Assembly: GCF_001969265.1 (NCBI RefSeq)
Contig: NZ_CP019304.1
Span: 992,001-1,056,000 of the forward strand
Length of the DNA stretch: 64,000 nucleotides
Source of the DNA: Arthrobacter sp. QXT-31
GTDB lineage: Bacteria > Actinomycetota > Actinomycetes > Actinomycetales > Micrococcaceae
Direction of reading: 5' to 3'
Shown here: positions 47,477 to 56,501 of the stretch, piece by piece
How the letters are laid out: each line of letters opens with the position of its first letter
Numbering within the stretch: the first letter of the stretch is position 1
Made by a program: the position numbers and the translations under genes
The notes under the pieces: generated by a model
Database searches by the model: none
The model's input: the letters and a program-made list of their open reading frames with translations, nothing else
Told to the model about the DNA's origin: nothing

Positions 47477-50400
47477 TTGAGTGTTCAAAAGCAGGACCAA
47501 AAAGAACGGTCGAAAGTCCGGGTGGCCCGGCGCCGGCGGACGATGGGGATAGTGACCCTGGGCGCGGTGCTGGCGTCCGGGCTGACCGCCCTGCCGCCGG
47601 CTGTTGCGGCGCTGCCGGCAGGCGGTCCCGTGCTGTCGCAGTCGGTAGTCGCTGGCATGGTGCCCGCGGCGCTGCCCGCCGGCCCTGCGGGCGTGGGCCC
47701 GATCGATCCGACCAACGGTTATCCGTACTGGTACGCCGACGGCGGGGACGAGGCCAAGGGGCTGGAGCCCGTCCGGCTGGAGCTGTGCCTTGACGGCTCG
47801 GTCTGCCCGGTCATCGGCATCGACTACGATCCGACCCAGCCGCTGGCGATTCCCGGGAATTTCCCGGAAGAGTCATTCTGGTGGTCGGCCGAAACGTCGC
47901 TGACCATGCCGGGCGGGGCATCAGCACGGCTGATCATGGCCCAGGAGGCGGCGTTTTCCGGAGTCGGGGACGTGGCGCAGGGACAGCAGAACGGGTTCGC
48001 CCGACTGCGGATCCGGCTGGACGACGGCGTACCCAACCAGCGGTACACGTTCACCCACCCGTACGGTGTTGAGGTGCTGACCGCGGATGACCGCGGCCGG
48101 ATCCGCTTCACCGAAGACATCGGCTGCATGCAGCAGCCGTGCAGCTGGGACGAGCCGTCCGAGGGACGCATCGGCCCCTTCCTGCGGTGGGACCCGGCCG
48201 TGGCACCGGCAGCACCGGAAGGCTTTATCGGCGACCCTCTCGTCGAACACAAGGTGGTGGGCAGCCCCAACAACACGGACTACTTCCAGGTCTCCGGACC
48301 GGCGGACGCGGGCGGCACTCCCGCGAGCGCCCGGACGGACCTGTTCGCCGTGCAGGGCAAAATCGCCACGCTGAAGGCAGGGGTGGACAAGCCCGGGGGC
48401 GTCTACAACTCCAAGCAAACGGTCAAAATCCAGGCGTCCCTGCCGGACAAGGCGAAGATCATCTACACCACGGACGGCACCGATCCCGGGTTCAACGAAG
48501 ACGGCACCATTAACGGAACCGAAGTCGTGCCTGCCGCGGGCGACATGTCCGCGGTGGCCGCCGTCGAACTGGCCACACCGGGCCTGACCACGCTGAAGTA
48601 CATGGCGGTGGACCTCGAGGACAAGGAGAAGGCCACCGCCATCTACACCGAAGAGTATGAACTCGACGCCACCCGGCCGTGGCTTGAGGCCAGCCCGGAC
48701 GCGGCCGCTGGTCCCCTCGCGGGACCGCAGACGGTCACCCTCACAGGGACCACGAACGACCCCTCCGTTGCGCCGGACATCTACTACACCACGGACGGAT
48801 CGGCCCCGGGTCTGACGGAGGATGGGGAACCGACCGGCTCCACCCGCGAATACAACGATCCATTCCGGCTCGGGATGTCCACCACCATCCGGGCCGTCGC
48901 CATCGACCCGGCCACCGGAACTGCCGGCGAGGTGCGTTCCTTCCCGTTCAAGGTCCGCAACCTCTCTGAAGTGGGCCCCCTCGGCGACCACGGCTTCCCG
49001 GTGTGGCTGAAGGACAACGGCTGGGAAGGGCAGGAACCGGTCCAGCTGGACCTGTGCCTGGATGACCCGCTGTGCCCGGTGGTCGATGACCGGCCAGACC
49101 CGACGCAGCCGACGTCGTTCCCGGACAACTTCCCGGGCGAGGCGTTCTGGTTCGCGTCCGACGCGGAAGTTCCCGTCGACGGCGGGGACGTCCGGCTGAC
49201 CCTCGGTTCGGAGGCAGCGTTCGGGGCGGATGCCGTGCAGGACAACGCGCAGGTCGGCTTCGGCCGGGTCCGGGTCCGCGGCGACGCGGTCTTCGAGCCG
49301 GAGGCAACCTACCGGTTCACACACCCTTACGGGGCCCTGGACCTGAAGGCGGATCTCGACGGCAACATCAACTACACCGAGGACCTGGGCGCCCTGAACG
49401 CCACCGGCGACTTCTCGGGGCTGCTGGAGAGCAGGATCGGGCCGTTCCTCCGGTGGACCGAAGGTGCTCCCGAAGGGTACCTCGGCGACGGCGCCACGCC
49501 GCACGCCGTGACCGGCAGCCCGTATGACACGAACTACTTCAAGATCGAGAAGATTGCTGCGCCCAGCGGCGATGTACTGGATCCGGAGCTCCTTGGGGAG
49601 ACCGACCAGTTCGTGGTCCAGGGCCGCATGACCGGCGCCACCCCGCCGGAGCCCACCCCCACGGCAACGACGGCGGGCGGCGTGTTCGCCACCGACCAGC
49701 TCGTGGCGCTGACGGCCACCCCGGAGAATGCACAGATCTTCTTCACCACCGACGGCACGGACCCGACGACGGCCAGCACGCTGTACACGGAGCCGATTCC
49801 AATCACCGCCGAGGGCACCACCACGGTGAAGTTCATCGCCGTGGCGTTTGGCATCGCCTCTCCAGTGATGACGGAGACGTTCACGGTGGACAAGACGGCA
49901 CCGGGCCTGAGCGCCAATGTTGACGGCAGCGAGGTCCCTGCGGGCACCGCCGTGACACTGTCCGCCAGCGAGGACGCGGCCATCTTCTTCACGCTGGATG
50001 GCAGTGAGCCCACAGCGGACGGCACGCGGTACTCGGCACCGGTGACGCTCGCGGGGGGCCAGACCCTGCGGGCGGTGGCCATCGATGCCGCCGGCAATGC
50101 CAGCAGCATCGGCAGCTGGACGGCGGCCGAAGGAACCGGCGGTGAGACCCCCGTTGATCCGCCGGTCGAGGAACCTGCCACGAGGGACGGCATCGGCCGG
50201 GACTTCAACGGCGACTCCAGCGCCGATCTCGTCTCGACGGACACTTCGGGCAAGCTATGGCTGTACCCCGGCAACGGCAACGGCGGTTTCGCACCCCGGA
50301 AGCAGATCGGGTCGGGCTGGAACGGCATGACCAGCGTGGTCAGCGCCGGGGACACCAACAGTGACGGCAAGGCTGACCTGGTGGCCCGCGACGCGGCCGG

Positions 50401-50941
50401 CAAGCTGTGGCTGTACCCCGGTAACGGCAGGGGCGGTTTCGCCGCGAAGAAGCAGGTGGGGCAGGGCTGGAACGGCATGACCAGCATCGTTGCCCCCGGT
50501 GACTTCAGCGGGGACGGCAAAGCCGACCTCGTGGCCCGCGACAAGGCCGGCTACCTCTGGCTCTACGCCGGTGACGGGCGCGGCACCTACGGCGCCGTAA
50601 AGAAGATCGGCCGGGGCTGGAACAGCATGACAATTGTCGGCGCCGGGGACACCACCAGCGACGGCAAGGCTGATCTGGTGGCCCGCGACACTGCCGGCAA
50701 CCTGTGGCTCTACGCCGGCAGGGGCGACGGATACGTGGCATCCAGCAAGCAGATCGGCACGGGCTGGAACAGCATGACCCTGCTGATGGGACCCGGCGAC
50801 TTCAGCGGCGACGGCAAAAACGACCTGATCGCCCGCGACAAGTCCGGCAACCTGTGGCTGTACGCAGGCAAGGGCGACGGACACGTCTCTGGGAAGAAGA
50901 TGATCGGCACGGGCTGGAACTCGATGAAGAACATCCTCTGA
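47477..50941 (+). CDS. Giant secreted multidomain protein: duplicated module, chitobiase-C-like and FG-GAP/VCBS-like repeats
   Basis: I take the TTG at 47477 because a GGGGGG tract ends five bases before it; an ATG at 47435 has no ribosome site. A signal peptide (basic RVARRRRTMG, then TLGAVLASGLTALPPAVAA) leads. Two roughly 200-residue copies of a module follow, each with a LCLD-x3-CPV cysteine pair, a FTHPYG or FTHPYGALD segment and RIGPFLRW. Four Fn3-associated/chitobiase C-terminal-like units are interspersed (IYTTDGTDP, IYYTTDGSAP, IFFTTDGTDP, IFFTLDGSEP). Five tandem 48-residue FG-GAP-like repeats end the protein (from residue 909: DFNGDSSADLVS ... LWLYPGNGNG). This is probably a surface adhesin or scaffold. 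No LPXTG or S-layer anchor is seen. Confidence 0.85.
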   Translation: MSVQKQDQKERSKVRVARRRRTMGIVTLGAVLASGLTALPPAVAALPAGGPVLSQSVVAGMVPAALPAGPAGVGPIDPTNGYPYWYADGGDEAKGLEPVRLELCLDGSVCPVIGIDYDPTQPLAIPGNFPEESFWWSAETSLTMPGGASARLIMAQEAAFSGVGDVAQGQQNGFARLRIRLDDGVPNQRYTFTHPYGVEVLTADDRGRIRFTEDIGCMQQPCSWDEPSEGRIGPFLRWDPAVAPAAPEGFIGDPLVEHKVVGSPNNTDYFQVSGPADAGGTPASARTDLFAVQGKIATLKAGVDKPGGVYNSKQTVKIQASLPDKAKIIYTTDGTDPGFNEDGTINGTEVVPAAGDMSAVAAVELATPGLTTLKYMAVDLEDKEKATAIYTEEYELDATRPWLEASPDAAAGPLAGPQTVTLTGTTNDPSVAPDIYYTTDGSAPGLTEDGEPTGSTREYNDPFRLGMSTTIRAVAIDPATGTAGEVRSFPFKVRNLSEVGPLGDHGFPVWLKDNGWEGQEPVQLDLCLDDPLCPVVDDRPDPTQPTSFPDNFPGEAFWFASDAEVPVDGGDVRLTLGSEAAFGADAVQDNAQVGFGRVRVRGDAVFEPEATYRFTHPYGALDLKADLDGNINYTEDLGALNATGDFSGLLESRIGPFLRWTEGAPEGYLGDGATPHAVTGSPYDTNYFKIEKIAAPSGDVLDPELLGETDQFVVQGRMTGATPPEPTPTATTAGGVFATDQLVALTATPENAQIFFTTDGTDPTTASTLYTEPIPITAEGTTTVKFIAVAFGIASPVMTETFTVDKTAPGLSANVDGSEVPAGTAVTLSASEDAAIFFTLDGSEPTADGTRYSAPVTLAGGQTLRAVAIDAAGNASSIGSWTAAEGTGGETPVDPPVEEPATRDGIGRDFNGDSSADLVSTDTSGKLWLYPGNGNGGFAPRKQIGSGWNGMTSVVSAGDTNSDGKADLVARDAAGKLWLYPGNGRGGFAAKKQVGQGWNGMTSIVAPGDFSGDGKADLVARDKAGYLWLYAGDGRGTYGAVKKIGRGWNSMTIVGAGDTTSDGKADLVARDTAGNLWLYAGRGDGYVASSKQIGTGWNSMTLLMGPGDFSGDGKNDLIARDKSGNLWLYAGKGDGHVSGKKMIGTGWNSMKNIL
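50201..50941 (+). repeat. Five tandem FG-GAP-like protein repeats
   Basis: Five units of about 145 bases encode D-F/T-x-G/S-D-G-K-A-D-L-V ... LWLY-G-G-G repeats, alternating DF(S/N)GD and DT(N/T)SD forms, with Asp-rich loops typical of Ca-binding beta-propeller blades. DNA identity among the units is high, so recombination may change copy number. Confidence 0.8.
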
Positions 50942-50968
50942 TCCGTTCCCAGCCAGACTGAAACAGCA

Positions 50969-51010
50969 CAACAGTGGTCTCCGCCGGTTTTCCGGAGGGG
51001 ACCACTGTTG
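50969..51010 (+). terminator. Terminator hairpin after the giant surface protein gene
   Basis: CAACAGTGGTC (50969-50979) pairs with GACCACTGTTG (51000-51010), with an inner CCG stem around TTTT. It lies 28 bases past the stop codon. Confidence 0.75.
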
Positions 51011-51038
51011 GTTAACGGAGCGTGCCCATCCAAGCCGA

Positions 51039-51101
51039 GAGTTTTTGTACAGATAATGGCTCCTGAAGTGCCTGGAGCGGCCGTTATCTGTACAAAAACT
51101 C
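51039..51101. repeat. Dispersed palindromic repeat, copy 1
   Basis: A 22-base arm beginning GAGTTTTTGTACAGATAA (51039-51060) faces a complementary arm ending TTATCTGTACAAAAACTC (51080-51101), separated by 19 bases. One G-T wobble occurs. The copy at 61888-61950 has the same length, spacing and orientation with paired substitutions, indicating that the stem is conserved. Confidence 0.8.
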
Positions 51102-51466
51102 GGGGTGCTTCTGCTTCGAATGCGTTGCGAGGGTCCCCGCCGTTTGGATGCCCGACGGCGGGAGTCAAGTCCGACGGCGGGCCGTAAGGTTGCCGCCGTC
51201 GGCCGTCTGTTTGGACTTTCCCTAACTTGGCCAAAAAGCTGCCGAGCAACCCGCGCTCGTGGGCGAACGCTCTCAGCTGCAAGCGTGTCGGGCGATGGGT
51301 ATTTCTGCCCATCGCGGCTCTCGGCCCCCGATAGTAAATTCATTGGGTAAATACTTTCCGGCCTGACACGGCGCCACGTTCAGGAGCCGAAAGAGGGCCG
51401 CCCAACGCTCGCACCCAGGCAGGCAGCCCTCACACCCGCTCGCACACCTCCGCAAAAGGAAGATCG

Positions 51467-52435
51467 ATGAGTCAACCCAGTTACCCCCACGCGCCCCAAA
51501 ACGGTCCATCAGCTCCGCCGATTCCGCATCCGCCGTCCAGCTATGGCGGGCAGTACCAAGGCGAATACCAGCCGGGGCCCTACGGCGACGTTCCCTACGC
51601 CAGCGGGCCGGGGAAGTCGTTCATGACCACGTGGATTCTGTCCCTCCTGCTGGGCAGCTTCGGTGCGGACCGTTTCTACCTGGGCAAGGTCGGCACGGGC
51701 ATCGCCAAGCTTCTGACCGGCGGCGGGTTCGGCATTTGGGCAATCGTGGACCTGATCATCACCCTGACCGGAAACGCACGGGACAAGGACGGGCGGCCGC
51801 TGGAGGGCTACCCGGAGAACAAGAAGAAGGCCTGGATCATCACCGCGGTCGTCTGGGTGATCGGAATGGTGGTCGGAGCCCTGTACATGGTGATGTCCTT
51901 TGCCATGGCTTCCCAGATGCTTGTGGGACGGAACACCCCGGCTCCGCCGCTACCCGCTGCCTCCGAAGCGGCACCGGCCCCGTCATCCGCTGCTTCCGAG
52001 GCGGCACCGGCCCCGTCATCCTCGGCCACCGACACCGCCACCGCCACCGATGCGAACTCCCTGGTGGTTACCGTGTCCGAGGGCAATACGGTGAAAGTCG
52101 GGGTCCTGGACTCCCTCTACATCTCTGAAATTCCGCGCATGTCCTACATGAAGCCGCAGAACGGAGGGTTCCTCGCCATCAAGGTTTCCTGGGAGACGCT
52201 GACGGGAAGCAGCAGGACCAGCCCTTACAACTTCGAGGTCTACGACACGGACGGCAATGAGGGCGAGCTGATCTCTCTGGACGAGGGGCTGGGGAGCCTG
52301 CCCACTGAGGAAGTTGGCGCCGGTGATGTTCGCCGGGGAATGATCGTGTTCGACGTCAGGAAGGGCCCCGTCAAGGTCGTGGTCAAGGATGAGTTCGGGG
52401 ACGCGGCATCCACCTTCACCCTGACCACTCAGTAA
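51467..52435 (+). CDS. TM2-domain protein with DUF4352-like C-terminal domain
   Basis: The 322-residue membrane protein starts at 51467 after AAAGGAAG. Residues 1-45 are Pro/Tyr/Gln-rich and cytosolic. The TM2 domain follows (residues 48-100): SLLLGSFGADRFYLGKVGTGIAKLLTGGGFGIWAIVDLI, with a further helix (AWIITAVVWVIGMVVGALYM). A Ser/Ala/Pro-rich linker with repeated SEAAPAPSS leads to a beta-rich domain (GNTVKVGVLDSLYISEIP; ETLTGSSRTSPYNFEVYD) resembling DUF4352. The role is unknown; TM2 proteins are common stress-linked actinobacterial membrane proteins. A DUF4190 gene follows 119 bases downstream. Confidence 0.82.
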   Translation: MSQPSYPHAPQNGPSAPPIPHPPSSYGGQYQGEYQPGPYGDVPYASGPGKSFMTTWILSLLLGSFGADRFYLGKVGTGIAKLLTGGGFGIWAIVDLIITLTGNARDKDGRPLEGYPENKKKAWIITAVVWVIGMVVGALYMVMSFAMASQMLVGRNTPAPPLPAASEAAPAPSSAASEAAPAPSSSATDTATATDANSLVVTVSEGNTVKVGVLDSLYISEIPRMSYMKPQNGGFLAIKVSWETLTGSSRTSPYNFEVYDTDGNEGELISLDEGLGSLPTEEVGAGDVRRGMIVFDVRKGPVKVVVKDEFGDAASTFTLTTQ

Positions 52436-52554
52436 TCTGTGACGGGAAAAACCGAGGTCCTGCCCTGCTGCAGCCCGATTGTTGATATTTTTTGATTGCC
52501 GCTCCGCAATGTGCGGGCCGGGGGACCCACCATTTGCCATCGAAAGGCACCATC

Positions 52555-52833
52555 ATGAGCACACCTCAGTACCAGCCGCAGTACCAGGGCTACGCGCCGG
52601 CACCGGCTTCCGCCAAGACCAACACGCTGGCCATCGTTGCGCTGATCTCGTCGTTCTTCATCAGCCTGCTCGGCGTCATTCTGGGCCACGTCGCCCTGGG
52701 CCAGATCAAGAGGACCGGCGAAGGCGGACGCGGCCTGGCCATCGCCGCCCTGGTCATCGGCTACGCGTCGATTGCCCTCTCGGTCGTCCTGCTCATCGTC
52801 GTCCTCGGATCGGCCGCCGCCTCCCAGGCCTGA
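52555..52833 (+). CDS. DUF4190-domain membrane protein
   Basis: The 92-residue protein starts at 52555 (MSTPQYQPQYQGYAP) after CGAAAGG. It has a Tyr/Pro/Gln-rich N-terminus and two helices: TLAIVALISSFFISLLGVILGHVALGQIKRTGEGGRGLAIAALVIGYASIAL. The conserved GHVALGQIKR-x-GEGGRGLAIAAL block identifies DUF4190. The function is unknown; the domain often accompanies TM2-type proteins, as here. Confidence 0.88.
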   Translation: MSTPQYQPQYQGYAPAPASAKTNTLAIVALISSFFISLLGVILGHVALGQIKRTGEGGRGLAIAALVIGYASIALSVVLLIVVLGSAAASQA

Positions 52834-52845
52834 CAGCAGCGCGGC

Positions 52846-52879
52846 AGACCCCCGCCGGGAACTTTCCCGGCGGGGGTCT
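52846..52879 (+). terminator. Strong intrinsic terminator after the DUF4190 gene
   Basis: AGACCCCCGCCGGGA and TCCCGGCGGGGGTCT form a 15-bp stem with an ACTT-type loop, followed by TGTTGCTTTCTG. It lies 13 bases after the stop codon. Confidence 0.8.
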
Positions 52880-52944
52880 GTTGCTTTCTGCCGCGGAAAG
52901 ACGGACGACGGCGGCGCTCCCCCGCCGCCGTCCGCTTCCGTTTT

Positions 52945-54411
52945 CTAGGACTCCAGTCCGCGAAGCGTCTCCCTCGCACCGTACCGGTGCAGGCTGGCCA
53001 GCGCTTCGGAGTACGCGGTGACAAACCGTTCGTTGTCGATGAGGTCGCCGAAGACTTCCCGGTTCGAGATGAAGGACAGCGGGTCCTGCCGCTGGCGTGC
53101 GGCGGCGGCCATCAGGGTGTCCTTGAGCCGGTCCACCACCTCGATCGGGTTGCCCTGCTCGTCCGTTCCTTCGGCATAGCGTGCCCAGCTCGCCACAATC
53201 GCAGCAGACCGGCTGATCTCTCCCCCGTTCTCGAGGTTGATCCGCACCACGGGCAGCAGCCACTTCGGGATCCGGTCCGAGCTCTCCGCACACAGCCGGG
53301 CCAGGGTGTCGCGGACGTATTCGTTGGAGAAGCGCTCGATCAGGGCCCGCTTGTACGTGCCGAGGTCGATGCCGGGCACCGGCTGCAGCGTCGGCGTCGC
53401 TTCCCGGTCCATGTAGTCCAGCAGGAACCGCGCGAACAGCGGGTCCTGCGCCGCCTCGTGCGCGTAGCGGTACCCGGCCAGGTGCCCGAAGTAGCACATC
53501 CCCTGGTGGCTCGCGTTGAGCAGCCGCAGCTTCATCAGCTCATACGGCTCCACGTCCTCCACGAGCTGCACGCCGGCCTTTTCGAAGGGCGGACGCCCCA
53601 GGCTGAAGTGGTCCTCGAGCACCCACTGCTCGAAGGGTTCGCAGACCACGGGCCAGCCGTCCTCAACACCGAACTCCTCCGCGATGGCCTGCCGGTCCTC
53701 GTCGGTGGTGACGGGCGTGATGCGGTCCACCATGCTGTTGGGGAAGGGCACGTGCTCGGTGACCCAGGCGCCGAGAGCCGGGTCCTTGAGCGAGGCGAAG
53801 GCCGTGAACATCTCCCGCGCCACGTCGCCGTTGCCCTGGATGTTGTCGCAGGACATGACCGTGAACGGCGCCAGCCCCCGGTCCCGGCGCCGGCGCAGCG
53901 CCTCGGTGATGAGCCCGAAGGTGGTCCGCGGCGCGGCACCGGGCTGGAGGTCGTGGACCACATCGGGGTTGTCGGCGTCGAAGCGGCCGGTGACGTGGTG
54001 GAAGTTGTACCCGCCCTCGGTGACTGTCAGCGAAACGATCCGGACGGCGTCGGACGCCATTTTTTCGATCACGGCCTCGGGATCGTCGGGCGCGAAGAGG
54101 TACTCGATGATGGAGCCGATCACCCGGCCTTCCCGCGTCCCGTCGGGGTTCTTCACCACCAGCGTGTACAGGCAGTCCTGCCGGTCCATGACCTGCTTCA
54201 TCCGGGCGTCGCCGGGCAGGACGCCCACGCCGCAGATGGCCCAGTCGTGGGCGAGGCCGGCGTTCATCAGCTGGTCCAGGTACATGGCCTGGTGCGCGCG
54301 GTGGAAGCCGCCGACGCCGAAGTGGACGATGCCGGCGGTCAGGGCCGAGCGGTCATAGGACGGACGGGCCAGGCTGCCCGGGAGTTCGGTGAGTGTCGCA
54401 TCGGTGAGCAT
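52945..54411 (-). CDS. Mannitol/arabitol-type long-chain polyol dehydrogenase
   Basis: The 488-residue protein is a long-chain, zinc-independent mannitol dehydrogenase family member: GVGGFHRAHQAMYLDQLM in the NAD-binding N-terminal domain, and the C-terminal catalytic motif ELMKLRLLNASHQ with Lys294, Asn299 and His302. Members oxidise D-mannitol to fructose or D-arabitol to D-xylulose. The D-xylulose reading fits the xylulokinase gene across the divergent promoter. It is the last gene of the minus-strand operon, 22 bases after the zinc dehydrogenase gene. Confidence 0.88.
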   Translation of the reverse strand: MLTDATLTELPGSLARPSYDRSALTAGIVHFGVGGFHRAHQAMYLDQLMNAGLAHDWAICGVGVLPGDARMKQVMDRQDCLYTLVVKNPDGTREGRVIGSIIEYLFAPDDPEAVIEKMASDAVRIVSLTVTEGGYNFHHVTGRFDADNPDVVHDLQPGAAPRTTFGLITEALRRRRDRGLAPFTVMSCDNIQGNGDVAREMFTAFASLKDPALGAWVTEHVPFPNSMVDRITPVTTDEDRQAIAEEFGVEDGWPVVCEPFEQWVLEDHFSLGRPPFEKAGVQLVEDVEPYELMKLRLLNASHQGMCYFGHLAGYRYAHEAAQDPLFARFLLDYMDREATPTLQPVPGIDLGTYKRALIERFSNEYVRDTLARLCAESSDRIPKWLLPVVRINLENGGEISRSAAIVASWARYAEGTDEQGNPIEVVDRLKDTLMAAAARQRQDPLSFISNREVFGDLIDNERFVTAYSEALASLHRYGARETLRGLES

Positions 54412-54433
54412 TGCTGTTCCTTTCAGTGCGGGC

Positions 54434-55522
54434 TCAGCGGCCCGGGTAGACCACGGCTTTGAGCTGTCCGGGCTGCTTGCCCGCTTTCAGTGCTTCTTCG
54501 GCGTCGGCCAGGCCGAACCTGCCGGTGACCAGGATGTCCAGGTCCACCTTGCCGTCGGCTATGAGCTGGATGGCCAGGGGCCAGGTGTTGGTGTAGCGGA
54601 AGACGCCGGAGAGCCAGATCTCCCGGTTCTGGATGTACGAGACGGGGAGTTCGACGTCGTCCGCCCCCAGCCCCACGAGGATCACCTTTCCGGCGGGCGC
54701 CACGGCCTTGATCCCGGAACGGACCGCCTGCGGTGCGCCGGAAGCGTCAATGAACGCGTCGACGTCGAGCCCCTCCACCGTGTCAGTGCGGGCGTTGAGC
54801 GCGTGGGTGGCGCCGTGGTCCAGCGCGAACGCGAGGCGGTCCTCGGCGATGTCGCTGATGTAGATTTCGGTGGCGCCGAACGCGCGGGCGGCCTGGGCGG
54901 CGATGATGCCGATGGGTCCGGCGCCGGCGATCAGCACCCGGCTGCCGGGGCGGATGCCGGCGCGTTCGCAGGCCCACAGCCCCACGGAGAGCGGCTCGAT
55001 CAGGGCGGCCGCCTCGTCGCTGACGCTGTCCGGGATCTCATAGGCGAAGTCGGACTGGATGGTGACGTATTCCGTGAACGCGCCGTCCACCGGCGGGGTG
55101 GCGTAGAACTCGATGTCCGGGCAGAGGTTGTACCGTCCGGCGCGGCATTGCTTGCAGGTGCGGCAGGGTCGCTGGGGTTCGACGGCGACCCGCTTGCCGA
55201 TGCGGGCAGGGTCCACGGCGCTTCCGGCGGCGGTGATCCGGCCGGAGAGTTCGTGGCCGAGGATGAGCGGGTGGTCCACCACGTAGTCGCCGATCCGGCC
55301 GTGTTCGTAGTAGTGGACGTCGCTGCCGCAAACGCCGACGGCGGCCACCTGCACCAGGACCTGGTCGGGATCCAGCTGCGGGACGGGCAGCGTTTCCAGG
55401 GCCATCTCGCCCTGGCGCTTGAGGACGGCGGCGCGCATGGTGTCCGGCAGGCCTGTTTGGCCGGGGGCTGTCTGGCCGGTGCCTGCCTGGCCTGGGGCGG
55501 CGGGCTGGGTGGTTGTTGTCAT
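54434..55522 (-). CDS. Zinc-dependent polyol (sorbitol/xylitol-type) dehydrogenase
   Basis: The 362-residue medium-chain dehydrogenase has catalytic zinc ligands Cys65 (GVCGSD) and His90-Glu91 (GHELSGR), a structural-zinc cluster CRTCKQCRAGRYNLC and a Rossmann motif GAGPIG. Its EFYATPPVDGAFTEY segment is usual for sorbitol/xylitol dehydrogenases. I prefer ATG 55522 to 55531 because AAAGGA abuts the first but is spaced for the second. The first 25 residues are a Gly/Gln/Thr/Pro-rich repeat (GQAGTGQTAPGQTG) not seen in family cores. The product is probably a ketose such as D-fructose or D-xylulose. Confidence 0.86.
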   Translation of the reverse strand: MTTTTQPAAPGQAGTGQTAPGQTGLPDTMRAAVLKRQGEMALETLPVPQLDPDQVLVQVAAVGVCGSDVHYYEHGRIGDYVVDHPLILGHELSGRITAAGSAVDPARIGKRVAVEPQRPCRTCKQCRAGRYNLCPDIEFYATPPVDGAFTEYVTIQSDFAYEIPDSVSDEAAALIEPLSVGLWACERAGIRPGSRVLIAGAGPIGIIAAQAARAFGATEIYISDIAEDRLAFALDHGATHALNARTDTVEGLDVDAFIDASGAPQAVRSGIKAVAPAGKVILVGLGADDVELPVSYIQNREIWLSGVFRYTNTWPLAIQLIADGKVDLDILVTGRFGLADAEEALKAGKQPGQLKAVVYPGR

Positions 55523-55583
55523 GGAGGTCATTCCTTTGGAAGTGGAGGGCGTTACTTGGCCGCGCTGTTACTTGACCACGCCG

Positions 55584-56501
55584 TTACTTGACCGCGCCGA
55601 GCGACAGACCCTGGACGAGCTTGTCCTGCGCGGCGAAGCCGGCGAACAGCACGGGCAGGGAGATGATGACGGCGGCGGCACACACCTTGGCGAGGAACAG
55701 GCCCTGGCCGGAGACGAAGCCGGTGAGGAACACCGGGGCGGTGCCGGCGACGACGCCGGTGAGGACGCGGGCCAGCAGGAGTTCGTTCCAGCTGAAAATG
55801 AAGCAGATCAGGGCGGTGGCGGCGATGCCGGGCATGGCAACGGGGGCGATGATCTTGCGCAGGATGAGCAGGAGGCTGGCGCCGTCGATCTGGGCCGCCT
55901 CGAGCATTTCCTCCGGGACTTCGGCGAGGAAGGAGCGCATCATCCACACGGCGATGGGCAGGTTCATGGAGGTGTACATCAGGATCAGGAACCAGATGTT
56001 GTCCAGCGCGCCGACGGTCCGGGCAAAGAGGTAGAGCGGCAGGATCGCGGCCACCACCGGCATCATCTTGGTGGAGAGGAAGAAGAACATGACGTCGGTC
56101 CACTTCTTCACCGGCCGGATGGAGAGGGCGTACGCGGCCGGGATGGCCAGTGCCAGCACCAGGACGGTGGAGAGGATGGAGGCGGTGGCGGAGTTGATCA
56201 GCGGCGGCCAGGGGCTGACGCCGGAGGTGGCGCCGAAGAACTCCTTGTACGCGTCCAGGGTCAGGTCCGCGGCGATGGAGGGCGGGTTCGTGGCGGCGTC
56301 GGTTTCGGAGTGGAAGGAGGTCAGGATCATCCACAGCACGGGGGTGGCGAAGAGCAGTGCCAGCAGCCAGGCGGCGATCCCGGCGGCGGTGTTGTTCCGT
56401 GTAGGGTCCATCCGGGACTTGCGACGCCGTGAGATGCGGCCGGTGTTTAGGGCGATAGGGCCGGCGGGGTTGTCCTGTGCAGCGGGCGTGAGGGTGCTCA
56501 T
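55584..56501 (-). CDS. Carbohydrate ABC transporter permease (MalG type)
   Basis: The 305-residue inner-membrane protein has about six helices. The first is AAGIAAWLLALLFATPVLWMILTSF; the EAA-type coupling loop is EEMLEAAQIDGASLLLILRKI, the hallmark of MalG-type sugar permeases. The ATG at 56501 has AAGGAGG eight bases upstream and overlaps the stop of the other permease. A longer frame to 56882 runs antisense through that gene and is discarded. It forms a heterodimer with the product of 56498-57472. No ATPase gene is in the operon, so a shared MsmK/MalK-type ATPase is presumably encoded elsewhere. Confidence 0.9.
   Translation of the reverse strand: MSTLTPAAQDNPAGPIALNTGRISRRRKSRMDPTRNNTAAGIAAWLLALLFATPVLWMILTSFHSETDAATNPPSIAADLTLDAYKEFFGATSGVSPWPPLINSATASILSTVLVLALAIPAAYALSIRPVKKWTDVMFFFLSTKMMPVVAAILPLYLFARTVGALDNIWFLILMYTSMNLPIAVWMMRSFLAEVPEEMLEAAQIDGASLLLILRKIIAPVAMPGIAATALICFIFSWNELLLARVLTGVVAGTAPVFLTGFVSGQGLFLAKVCAAAVIISLPVLFAGFAAQDKLVQGLSLGAVK

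Larger units (their letters stand above)
50942..51466. other. 525-base intergenic region with hairpin, dispersed repeat and promoter of the TM2 gene
   Basis: From left to right it contains a terminator hairpin (50969-51010), a 63-bp palindromic repeat (51039-51101), then about 300 bases in which GACGGCGGG recurs (51153-51180), and the leader of the TM2 gene. No coding frame with a ribosome site is convincing. Confidence 0.55.

Noticed and set aside
51150..51200. GACGGCGGG repeated between 51153 and 51180 as a possible operator
   Set aside because: The unit is GC-rich, recurs widely in this genome segment (including terminators) and shows no symmetry here.
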